Positions 35,271 through 45,279 of a DNA stretch of 64,000 nucleotides are shown here, in pieces. Numbering within the stretch: the first letter of the stretch is position 1; each line of letters opens with the position of its first letter. A model generated the notes under the pieces. That model saw only the letters and a program-made list of their open reading frames with translations, was not told the origin of the DNA and made no database searches. Position numbers and translations under genes: made by a program. Source of the DNA: Acheta domesticus (taxonomy: Eukaryota; Arthropoda; Insecta; Orthoptera; Gryllidae); the NCBI GenBank assembly GCA_031308135.1, contig JAHLJT010000631.1, positions 148,186,580-148,250,579 on the forward strand. The letters run 5' to 3'.

Positions 35271-36174
35271 AATGGTGCAGGTTTCATATTCGTTTAAATG
35301 CCTGATTTTGCAAAAAACAAAAACAAACTAGAGGTACTTCGAACGCACATACTTTCTCGCTCTGCTTCTATACGGTCCTTTTTGCTATTCCACTACTACA
35401 TAAACCAGAAAAAGTGTATTATACCAGCAAACCTTTTCGGTACCAAGGCCCGACAACCAAAACTCAAATTAAACGAACCAACACTTATACCACTACGCAA
35501 CACCAACACCGTCACTGTCGAACAGAACCATGAAAGAATAGAACCGACCTATAAAATAGTCAATGCATGATTAAGAAACAATTGATACGATGGCAAAACG
35601 CTTTACAAATACAAGAGTAGTAAAAAATTGTTAAAACTTAATTATTTGAACAAATATTTACAGACATTTCCAGGACATTTATCGCAATTACTTATATTTT
35701 AGTCAAAACGTAAGTCTATCGCTTTTATCATTAGGAGCCGGTAATTTTGAACATGCGAAAAACGTGTCTTTCAAACATGACCAAGAAAGGCAGCGATACA
35801 CCGCATTACGAAGTATTCGTAAGGCTAGATAGTAATAATCATTTCGGAACCGTTATGGATTGTAAGTTTATCGCATGCCTTCTGTTTATATTGTATAATA
35901 ATTTAACGTTAAAATGCTCATAATTTTATTTAAATTGGTTCATACAGATATATATTACACAACGGTTGATTTGACATGTCATACGCTTCAGAAATCGAAA
36001 AACAGAGTTGAAAAATTGTTAAAAAGACGCAGTTAGGGAAAACACAGACAAGTCCTGTCTATTTATCTGTATTGAATCTATTCGTCAGTAGAAGTACTTC
36101 AAATGATTTTCAATAAAGTATCTACACTCTTCAATATTTTTTTCCTGCAACATCACATTCATCAAATTAAAATT
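35271..36174. other. intronic sequence with one half of a direct repeat
   Basis: 35699-35800 (agtcaaaacg ... aacatgcgaaaaacgtgtctt ... ggcagcg) is repeated at 36279-36385. A TTACGAAGTATTCGTAAGGC palindrome-like end at about 35791-35811 also occurs at the end of the X copy near 37197. No gene recognised. Confidence 0.4.
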
Positions 36175-36262
36175 CCCCACTGGGGATCGAACTCGGTACC
36201 TTCCTTATTGAAGATCTCAACCCGAAGGTGCATTAACCAACCGCGCTACGAGACCGACTTGC
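36175..36262 (-). repeat. tRNA-derived SINE head or tRNA pseudogene
   Basis: The minus strand reads gtcggtctcgtagcgcggtt, then ggttaatgc (A-box type), and ends ggtaccgagttcgatcccc (B-box type). The proposed 5' and 3' acceptor ends do not pair, so this is not a functional tRNA. The sequence after the B box on the minus strand (to about 36060) could be the SINE body. Confidence 0.6.
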
Positions 36263-36509
36263 CGAACAATTGCTAATATTTCAGTCAAAACGCTCTTGTA
36301 TCACTTCTATCATTAGGAAGCCGGTGATTGTCAACATGCGAAAAACATGTCTTTTAAAAAACATGACCAAAAAAGGCAGCGGTGAACGGTTCACCCCACA
36401 TAATTTATCGGATGATCGGCATTTGGAAAATAACTACTGCGAGAAAGTATGTGCCATTCTATAGCACCACTAGTTTATTTATATATTTACCTTCCCTTCT
36501 TACACACGT

Positions 36510-37230
36510 GCAGAAAATTTAAAGAAAAAATTTGGAGGTTTTTGAGAATTTTTTTTTGTCAATTTGAATCGCAATTTACGCAAAAACTATTCGTTTTTCC
36601 AAAAAATGGTACATGACCTTATTTGAAGTGCTAACTTTGTACAATCGACTTTGTCTGAGGCGAAAATCTCTATCTTCAATTTTACAGTTTTTAAACAGTT
36701 TTTTGTAATTTTCGAAAAATAGGGCCTATCAACGAAAATGATGCCTACATCATTCCCTTCAACGTTCTTCGCACTATTCAACAACAAAATATAATCAAAA
36801 AATTTGGAGCCATTTTTTTTTAATTTACAAAATCTCAAAATGGGCTTCATGTAAAGTATCCTCAAATACTAAGATATCGGTTTCAAATTCAAGAGGCTTT
36901 GAGACGAGTAAAAACCATCGGGAAATATCAATTTTGAAGAAAATCGACCGAACGGTTTAGGCGCTAGCGTTGACCACAGACGGACAGACAGACGGACGGA
37001 CGGAATGCCGTCAATCGATTTTGAAGTATGAAGAAGCAACAAATCATGGATTTTGACTACACCTTGAGATAGAGGATTTTTTTTCTAAATTTAGCAACAG
37101 GTTTTATCCACTTTTGTGTCACCAGACCCCTGCTATAAGAGATTTTCTGGCGAAAATTCCCCGTTTTCCGCCGCACGATTACATAACTTTCTCTTCTTAC
37201 GAAGTATTCGTAAGGCGAGAAAGTAAAAAA
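36510..37230 (+). repeat. X-family repeat, variant terminus
   Basis: It contains agaaaatttaaagaaaaaat, taaagtatcctcaaatac, tttaggcgctagcgttgacca, a gacggacagacgga run, and ttttagcaacagg-type sequence. It ends with TTACGAAGTATTCGTAAGGC then GAGAAAGTAAAA in place of the usual CGTATACGGGAAAGTAAAA. Confidence 0.65.
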
Positions 37231-37942
37231 TCTGCCTCTTCCCACAACTACAATTGCGAATTGCTTTTCTTAATGAAATATGCTCATAAAAAACATCTTA
37301 ACATAAGTTCATGTTGAATTTTTCCAAAATATGAGTATTTGTGGAGTAATGGGCGTCAAAAATAGTCGCCCGCTCCCTAAGAGATCTTTGACCTGAGAGA
37401 TTTTCAAAATAGGTTACCAAACAATTTTTTAGAATCCTGAAATATAGAGAATAAATAACGAAAATCCAGAGAAATGAATAGAAAATTAATATGGGAAAGT
37501 TTGCGTTATTCTGTAACACCATTAGTTTCAGTCTGAGCTAAGTTAAGAATAATAATTTTTTTTATAAAATATTACTAAAAGATAACTCCAAGTGCTATTA
37601 ATATATTGCATCCTGTAGTAGACAACTCCTACTAGTATAAGCATTTGTCAGGATTGAAAAAGAGGACGAAGTATAATTAAATAATCTTTACAGAACTTTC
37701 AAAAACCTTCAGGTAAAAATATACATACTTAAAATGGGGTGTGACAGACCCCACCGTTATAATTACTTATAATTAAGTAAGTGTTGTATTTAAGGGTTAG
37801 GTATGAATAGTCTGAAATGGAGAACATTGAAAATATAAATTTGTTAGGGTGGATTCCACAAAGTCTTTGACACCACTAGTACCGTACCTAGAAGGTGAAA
37901 CTGGTGTTTGATGAATGTACGGGAACATTTATGAGTTAACAA
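37231..37942. other. intronic sequence
   Basis: It includes the reversed outer motif near 37505-37530 (tctgtaacaccattagttt). No coding region recognised. Confidence 0.35.
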
Positions 37943-38420
37943 TCAGTTGATCATTGAGACTTGGTGATCATTGATAAAATTAGGCAGGGCACTGAAATGC
38001 GGTATGAGATCTACGGCAATTCCCATGATTTTGCAATATCTATTTAAAGATTCCATGTCTCCTTCAAACAAAACATCTGAAATCAGAGTATGTGCACATT
38101 TCACCTCACAAGATTTTAAGTTGCGCAGTCTGTCAGCTACGTGTTTGCCAAAAAACATCAAAAGGGTCATCATCTTTTACAGAATCAATTTTCTGTCCCA
38201 ATTTTCTCATGGTGTCTAGGGTGGCTTGCTCCATTTGATTCAGTTTCCTTACTAGGTCAAAAGTACAAAAGACTAGGAACCTGCTGAGAACTTCGCTGTG
38301 TAATTTTGAGGTATTTGTGGAGGGGTGTTGTGATGAATCATTATTTTCACCAATATCCAAATTCAAATCTTCCTCTTTATCAGACTGAAAACCAAACAAA
38401 TTGCTACAGAACCTATACAA
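37943..38420 (-). pseudogene. MADF/BESS-like partner protein of a Harbinger element (tentative)
   Basis: The minus-strand reading ends with DDPFDVF and, one frame over, FGKHVADRLRNLKSCEVKCA then LISDVLFEGDMESL. This resembles the BESS motif (FGKxIAxxLRxLxxxxxxxxxxxIxxxLFE) found at the C-terminus of MADF-BESS proteins, including the DNA-binding partner encoded by many Harbinger transposons. The frame change near 38150 breaks it. A Harbinger transposase remnant lies on the opposite strand 170 bp away, as in the usual divergent two-gene layout. Confidence 0.5.
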
Positions 38421-38585
38421 AGTGTTTAATGTTTATGCTGTTTAATGAAAACGTTTAATGTTATGGTTTAAACATAGCTTTACGTTTTCAAATCTTCTAT
38501 AATAGCCTGTAGGATTAAATGCAGTGAAGTGGAATTGCTACGAAAAATTGTAAAAAAGAAGTGCAATAATCATGTTTTTCTTTCA

Positions 38586-38760
38586 GTTACAACTACTGAA
38601 GCTGAATGAATAAACGTCGCTTCGGACTTCGAACGGATGTGGCAGTTTCTTCATTGTGTGGGTTCCATTGATGGGAAACATTAGAATATTCCTCCACCAG
38701 GCAGTGGTTCATACTACTTCAACTACAACAAAATTCACAGCATCAACTTTTGGCCCGCAA
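38586..38760 (+). pseudogene. PIF/Harbinger transposase fragment
   Basis: After a tttctttcag acceptor-like site the frame reads TTTEAE-stop-INVASDFERM, WQFLHCVGSIDGKH-stop-NI, PPPGSGSYYFNYNKIHSI. The W-FPHCxGxIDGKH and GSxYFNYKxxHSI blocks are the first catalytic Asp region of Harbinger (DDE_Tnp_4/HARBI1-type) transposases. Two stops and loss of the rest make it inactive. Confidence 0.75.
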
Positions 38761-38865
38761 CAGACTACACCGAGGAACGCGTAGCGAGAAATGTGCAATG
38801 AAAAATGTGGAAAATCGAAACACGGGACACTTGTGGACCTCCATACACTAGAAAGAGTTTTCTCG

Positions 38866-38886
38866 TTCGCCTCTGAGGAGGCGAAA
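38866..38886. repeat. short perfect hairpin
   Basis: Arms TTCGCCTC and GAGGCGAA around a TGAG loop, inside an ORF of unknown nature (38791-39006). Confidence 0.6.
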
Positions 38887-39006
38887 GAGTTCCTCGCTCG
38901 AGTCGGTCGGCGAGCGAATTTTCTCGGACACATTTCTACTCCATCACTTGTTTTGCGACATTTAGGCGTTAGCTGCTGCAGAAAAACAGTGCGTAGAACT
39001 GAGTGA

Positions 39007-39824
39007 AGTTATAACTTTTAGCAGTAAAAGATGTGATAAACTACCAGTTTTTTAATTGTTTTCTTGTATTTTCTCTTAAAACGGAAATGAACCTAGAAAA
39101 AGCTTGTAAGGAAGATATTCTTATTTGTATGAAACCCGCTCATAATGAGCAATATATAAAGAAAAATTTGAAGCAAGAAACTTGAAAGGGTATTTTGAAA
39201 GAATTGAATTAATTTATTATTTTCTTAATTGGTATTTGTGAATGAACTTATTAATTGTGAATTTTATTATGAATTATTTGATCATTCATTTATTCATTAT
39301 TCAATCAACAAATATAGTAAACCAGAGCGGGGTAGTGATTACGGAGCTCAACAAAATCTGCTGATGTACTACTTCTCCCTCACATGTCACACAATTTCCT
39401 GTTTGTTTTTTTATTGAACAATGATTTGTATGCAATGCAGTTGAGAGTTTCTCTCTAGGTAATTCGAACTCAAACAAATGGTTTACGATTATTGTAACAA
39501 AACAAGGATTTCACGAGTTAAAATTACATAAGAGCATTTAATAAAACAAGAAATGGGACTCGCAGACGATCTCATAGCTAAAAGTGCTGCCACCACTCTC
39601 GGCTTGTGGCACATAAAGGCATTTCGAGACATCGAAAAACCTCTTTGTAGTGTGTGGATGCAGCCTTGCCGACCTCTTTCCTCATTTCTCGTCGTAAATT
39701 TCTCGCAACGCATTCCTTGGTGTAATCTGTTGCGGGCCTTATGGCTGTAGTCAATGCAATTTAAGAGTACTCTTTTGTGATATAAGATTTATTAAAACCT
39801 TTCAATGGAGCATCACTTAATTGA
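39007..39824. other. intronic sequence, nothing recognised
   Basis: Short ORFs on both strands at 39489-39750 have no recognisable domain. Confidence 0.35.
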
Positions 39825-40205
39825 ACTAGTGGCGCTACAACATGACGTACTTTCCCGTATTATCGGAAACTGCTACGGAGGATTGAAATATTGCACTTTC
39901 TGCCCTTCTAACATCTTAGCTATCATTTGAAAACGTCCAATTCAACCAAAAAGCGAACAACAAGCAACCAAGCGTCCAATTCAACCAAGAAGCAACAAGA
40001 AGCGAAGCACTGTTTCCATCGCAGTGTTGTCAAAACTATGTGAATTCTACAACTGCATAAAACTATAATGCAGAAGTTTTGTAAACTTGTATTGGAAAAA
40101 GAAGTATGATTCCATACAGCTATAACTAGTCACAACAATGACACGTCATTCACAGAAATTCGCGACAACGAAACGGAATTTAATTGTTGCATTCCCTGCA
40201 TTGGC
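39825..40205. repeat. Z repeat, copy 2
   Basis: It starts actagtggcgctacaacatg then ACTTTCCCGTATT and matches 3385-3850 in order. It contains an internal 30-bp duplication of the caattcaaccaa-aagc unit. It ends next to the TTAA of element B. Confidence 0.6.
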
Positions 40206-40214
40206 GATACTCCT

Positions 40215-41758
40215 TTAACCCATTAGTGCATGAAGTTTCCTGGCAAGTTTTTTGGGGAAAAGATTGTATATCCATGTATTATACATCTAAAAGACATACT
40301 ATGTGAATTATCAAAATTTTATTCTGCACCGTTTTCAAGAAAAACGTGATCCGATAAATCGGATCACATGCATACAGTAGTCTTAAGTGCGGTTGTGGGG
40401 CTGCCCGGTTATGCTTTCAGTAAAAAGGACATTGGTGAAATTCCCGTGTACTAAGTCATTTATTACTCTAAAAATAAATTATATTTTAATCTTTTGGTCT
40501 ATTTTGATGTCTAGACTAATTTTTACGTTATATTTATGTTACTGGGCAAACAAATGAAAATATTTCGATTCTGAAAAATGATGTTTATTCGTAAGAGATA
40601 CAATGAAATTATTTCCTTTCATATTATAATATGCATGAAAGTCTTTGAAGCATTTGGAATGCAATCCCGTATCATAGTTTTGGCACATGAATTTTCCTTT
40701 ACCACTGACAGCGGCGAAGTTTCTTTTCTGTAGAAACAGCAATCATCCCGTGGTTTTTGCCGTCAAAATGAATGTAAGTATTTGGATCATTTGGCTGTTT
40801 TTCTTTTGGTGATGTTTCATGAATATTCAACAAACTCAAGCAAATATCTCTTCGGAATTTCGGAAAACAATGGAATTTCTTATCATTTGGCAATTTTTTT
40901 TCATCAGGAGCCAGGTATTTACAACCGAAGTATCCAAAAATAAGCAAATATAAGCCAATACTATTTTCGTTGTTGCATTCTAGTTCCGTAGTTCGCCATC
41001 ATTTGGTCCATCAAAACCATCCCACCCATTCTTTTACTGTACGAACTAAAAACTACAAGCTGTCGAAAATTAATTTACATTTTTTTCTCTCTTTCGACCA
41101 CCGCGCATAACTTTCCATTTCGTTTCCTTCATGATTTGTGGCAAAAGGCAACATCATTGCCTTTCCATCTAACAAGCATAATTTCTGCAGACGAGCGAAA
41201 ATCATTGCTCGCAATTGTTAGCGCCTTTTGGGTGTTCTTCTTCTAACATGTTCAAAATTTCAGCAACAGATAGGCTGACAATACTTTTTCATTTAGAAGC
41301 AGTTGCTGGAAACGTAGAGAGAAAAAACGTAGCCATTCTAATATATTGCAGTGAAGTCCCCTGTGCATGTGATCCGATATTTCGGATCACGAAAATTAAT
41401 TTGAAATAGTTCAGTTATTTATAATTATTTTCTTAGAATACCAATTCAAATGGAAAACATGAACCTTCATTATTTCATTTCATGTAAAATTTGTTCATAT
41501 CAATCAATGTTAGGTATTATAATTAAATGAAAACTTACCAGCTACGTAAAACAACAAGACTGTAATGCGCCGTCTTGCACTCTAATCGCTCTAAATCTAA
41601 AACTCCTGAAAGTTACAGCGTATACATTTAATTTATGCCTTTTCAACAATGCGAACGTTGATTCGTGTGTATCTCAAACAGATAAGTCTCCAATGACAGG
41701 CATGTTTGACGCTTTTCTTAGCATCCCATTTATCGGATCACATGCACTAATGGGTTAA
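40215..41758 (-). mobile_element. piggyBac-like element B (TTAA to TTAA, internally deleted)
   Basis: TTAA at 40215-40218 and 41755-41758 is followed inward on both sides by CCCATTAGTGCATG, giving a perfect 14-bp inverted repeat plus TTAA. A palindrome with 10-bp arms GTGATCCGAT and a 2-bp spacer is at 40346-40367. A second, with 9-bp arms, is at 41369-41390, and a degraded copy lies 15 bp inside the right TTAA. The interior encodes parts of a transposase on the minus strand: LSVAEILNMLEEEHPKGANN near 41215-41275 and the C-terminal end at 40539-40947. The catalytic core is deleted. Confidence 0.8.
40539..40947 (-). pseudogene. piggyBac-like transposase C-terminal remnant
   Basis: FRRDICLSLLNIHETSPKEK, then a frame change, then LQKRNFAAVSGKGKFMCQNY, DTGLHSKCFKDFHAYYN. 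This is the helical linker and cysteine-rich end of piggyBac transposases. One expected Cys is Tyr (MCQNY). In related enzymes this domain binds the transposon end and can carry nuclear targeting. Confidence 0.65.
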
Positions 41759-41929
41759 TGAGCTAGCAATTTTTATTTCAAATATTTGAAAATAAACAAT
41801 TTCTTTAAAGATTAATATGAAAATGTACAAAAAGGTGGAATGTAAAAACAAAATATACAAATAATAAAGAAATAATATACAAAAATTGCAAACTTTAATC
41901 TACGATGCATCCGGCTCTCTGAAGCGCAG

Positions 41930-42370
41930 TAAATTTGCAGCGGGCTATTATGGTTTGTCACGAAATTATAGAAAAACTACTCGTATTTTCAAAAAATTAA
42001 GCATGGCTTTATTTGAAGATGTATTTTTGATAAATATATATCAATGAGAAAACCAGCTACCATCTATCGCCGCCCAAAGTATTTTTACATTTTTTGAATT
42101 TATCGCTTTCCTAATGGTAGAACAGAAATATTCATTTTAGAATATGCAAGAACAGAAAAACCTCCTCAAAAGCGGCAATTTACTTTTAAAAATTTGTAGC
42201 AGTTTTTAAGAAAACGATGTTTAAGCACAACTAAAAATACAAAATTTGAAGCTCTTTTTCACACAAAATTTTTGAGTTTTCAAAAAACTTCCATTTGAAG
42301 TCATTTGAAGCACTTACATTCACAAATGTAATAATAATGACAAATTGCTGGTTGTATGCATACTAAAGAT
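41930..42370 (+). repeat. X-family repeat fragment
   Basis: It contains tatcgctttcctaatggtagaacagaaata, aaatttgtagcagtttttaag and gaagcacttacattcac, in the same order as 19.3-19.6 kb. Its end runs into a GC-rich patch. Confidence 0.6.
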
Positions 42371-42384
42371 TAGAGGCATTCTCC

Positions 42385-42550
42385 GCGATTTTTACCGACC
42401 AGCGCTCGCTCGCCTCTCTTCTCTGGAGACCACGCGCTCCACTGTCCTTCGCAGCCGGTTGCGGACTCCCGGGAGCCGGCGGCCGACCGAGACTCGGCCG
42501 GTTGTCCAGGCGAACTACGCCACTTAACAATCGGCCGACACGTCGGAGTA
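42385..42550. other. CpG-rich patch 1
   Basis: About 165 bp of very GC/CpG-rich DNA (gactcccgggagccggcgg and similar) in an otherwise AT-rich intron. Partly similar in wording to 44.20-44.43 kb. Origin unknown; no convincing ORF. Confidence 0.5.
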
Positions 42551-42813
42551 AATATCTAATGCCAAGTTTCAGGAAAAGGAAGGAGTATTGAATGGTTTTT
42601 AAAATAAATGACCAATAATTTCGTCTTTTCAAAATTTAATATTTAGAGGAATTTTAATATTAATTTTCAAATAATAAATTTTAATATAAAAAAAGAATAA
42701 AAAGCTTTAAAAATCGACTCGGACGCACTGGAGAACCTCAAGTGGATCTATTGCAGTTCTGTCTGTGACTTCAAAGAAAAGGCACTCAAAAGTTTTAGAG
42801 ATAAATTCCGTTC

Positions 42814-42935
42814 TTTCTAATGACTAGGTATCGGATGTCGAAACATCCGATACCTAGTCATTAGAAATAGCCATAGGCTATTTCATAGGCCATAGTCATA
42901 GGCTATTTCCGAAGAAATAGCCTATTTTATTCTAA
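42814..42935. repeat. two strong hairpins with CGAA tetraloops
   Basis: Hairpin 1 has perfect 25-base arms at 42814-42838 and 42843-42867 around CGAA. Hairpin 2 has perfect 12-base arms (ATAGGCTATTTC / GAAATAGCCTAT) at about 42898-42925, also around CGAA. Between them GAAATAGCC-ATA-GGCTATTTC is a further fold-back. Confidence 0.9.
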
Positions 42936-43130
42936 TGAACATAAAATTATTAATTATCCTTCAGTTTATATGGAGCAAATACAAATGCTCTGCTAAATTT
43001 AGATGCAAGTGCAATGAAATATATTAGTACCTTTCCCTTCCAATTTTGTATTTTTATCGTCTTTTTCCAAATATTTTTGATGTTGGTGTTGTTGTAATTT
43101 TCAGGCATCTGAAACGCAGGTCTAACTTTC

Positions 43131-43168
43131 TTAACCCGGCAGTAGGCGTGCAGGGTGCCTCAGACACC
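43131..43168 (+). mobile_element. TTAA end with subterminal palindrome (family G)
   Basis: TTAACCCGGCAGTAGGCGTG is followed by the imperfect palindrome GGTGCCTCAGACACC at 43154-43168, the same layout as the other TTAA ends. No matching right end was found, so this may be a solo or truncated end. Confidence 0.4.
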
Positions 43169-44190
43169 TCAGCATTATTTTGAGCTCATTGTACTTTTAG
43201 TTTTATTTATAATCTTGCGAGTTTCTCAGTATCTTTCGAGGAAAGCTTTGTGCACATATCTCGACCCTTCTCTTTCAACTGCTTCCTGTCCTTTCCTGGA
43301 AATTTCGTCGCAAAGGCGATGGCGCGCTGCGTGGGAGCCACCGAGTCACCTCGCACAACCTTTGTTATCGCTTTCTGCCACGCTGTCCACAGTAGTTCAC
43401 CCAAAGGAAGGGTGTCTCGTGGAGCTTCAATACTACTCCACAGAAGTCAATGATTCACAATTTCAGCTTTTACGATTTTTTAATTAGAATTAATCGCGTA
43501 TCTTGTATTGAAACGAAAAATAATGGAGTAATTGAAAAACATTGTACTCGTACATATAAAAGTTTATACGCATCATTTCGTGTATACATACTTTTGACGA
43601 ATTTAAAATAATGTTAAACGTGTGTATATAATAGTAAATAATGTATTTTGAATTATTGAGTTGAATAGCCTGATGTGCTGTGACCGCTGTTGTTTGGCCG
43701 CCGACTGAGTCGACAAATTCAGAGGCCATGGCGGCTTACATCAACTATTTCACAATAAATTAGAACGCCCAATGACAAGACGTTCTGACGCAAGGAAAAT
43801 AGTACCCACCTCATTTTTGTTTAGCATATGCGTTTTTCTTATTTACTCCTGAAATTATGACCAAATATTCATTGTATTTAATAAATATGCCTTATATTCG
43901 GGTTTGTAAGAAACTTAAATAACATTACAATTGGTACGCAATGGATTATCTTCCCTTAAGCACTATAAATATATAAAAAAATATAAAAATTATGCAATAG
44001 ATTTAAATTTATTTTCTGAGTCTTTGTTTGCCATATTTTTTTCAAAAAATGTATCTTTTTTTCTCGGTTTGTCTCTATCAAATTATTTCCAGTCAATCGA
44101 TACATTGTTACTTTTAAACAAATTAATCGTTTAATTGAAATTGTATTTTCTTTCGATTACAATGAATTGAAAAAGTTGCGATCACTACAT
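43169..44190. other. intronic sequence, nothing recognised
   Basis: Small overlapping ORFs on both strands at 43155-43487 have no recognisable domain. The rest is AT-rich. Confidence 0.35.
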
Positions 44191-44194
44191 GCGG

Positions 44195-44440
44195 CGACTT
44201 TATATCCTGTACATGGATTGAGGGGCGAAGCTACCGTGCAGTCCGGCGCCGGTCGAGTGGTCGTGTGGCCGTGCAACCGAGCGGCCGAGCGCTCGGCGAC
44301 TCCCGGGTCTCGGCGGGAGCCGCAAGGCGGCCGGGTCGAAATGTCCGTTAAACAGCTATCTCTCCCCCCCCCCGAACAAGGTCACACCCCTTCGTCGAGC
44401 GTCGGCGCGGAGCCCGAGAGTCTCGAGCGGTTGTTTTCAC
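44195..44440. other. CpG-rich patch 2
   Basis: GC/CpG-rich block with a C8-9 run at about 44366 and wording like patch 1 (gactcccgggtctcggcggg). It directly precedes an X repeat. Confidence 0.5.
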
Positions 44441-44459
44441 CTGTTTGCAGAGCTCTACT

Positions 44460-44970
44460 AAAGATTTGAGAAACGTTTCAAAAAAATTACATGTGCAAGT
44501 TTTGAAAAAAGAAAAACAAAATGAATTTCGCGTCATATTAAAGAGCGCAACAGACGGATGGACAGACGTTTTGCTTTCAATTGGTTTTTCGGTATCAAGG
44601 GATTCTGGCTGCACCACGTGATATATTTTTTTCTTAATTTAGCAACTCGATTTATCCGCTTTTTCGTTACCAGGGCGCTGTAATAAGAATTTTTCTGCCG
44701 AAAATCCGCAGTTTTTTCGTGCAGCATTACATACCTTTCCCTATACCATACGTACGTAGTTATATGTGGAAGTAAAAATTGGAGCCGATTTTGGAAAAAT
44801 CTTGTTTTTGTAATTTTTAAAATTGCACATATTGCGCGAAAACTACTTATATTTTCGAAAAAATGTACAGGACCTTAATAAAAGAACTCACCATGGAGAA
44901 CAAATTTTATTTGACAGAAAAATCTTTATCTTCGAAGACGCCGAAAAGTTCAAAATTTTGCATGTTTCGA
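44460..44970 (+). repeat. X-family repeat, left part (split by the LINE)
   Basis: It contains ttttgctttcaattggtttt, cggtatcaagg, gcaccacgtgatat, gcagcattacatacc and the hairpin end at about 44735-44776, then runs directly into a second X body. It is cut at 44970 by the LINE and continues at 50871. Confidence 0.75.
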
Positions 44971-44992
44971 TTGATTGATTGATTGATTGAAT
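44971..44992 (-). repeat. (TCAA)n tail of the LINE
   Basis: Five to six TTGA units on the plus strand right next to the target duplication; the 3' terminal repeat of the element. Confidence 0.9.
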
Positions 44993-45279
44993 AGGGTTTA
45001 AAGGGCGCTTCGACTGCTGTGGTCATTGGCGCCCATGCCAGAGTATTTGGAGAAAAGAATATTCAGTGTTGCATATGTAACTTACTCACTGTTTAAAAGC
45101 ATGTAAAAAGCTAAAGCTAAAGCTAAAGCATGTAAGCAGCTAAAAAGGAGGCTCGAATTCTGCATCAAGTATACATGTAGAAATGGCAGAAGGAAAATAG
45201 AAAAAGGGCGCGTAAAATTTATCTTAAAACGTAAAATTGGCTGTAAAGGGGCCAAAAAACAACATAAAACATTGTTCTT

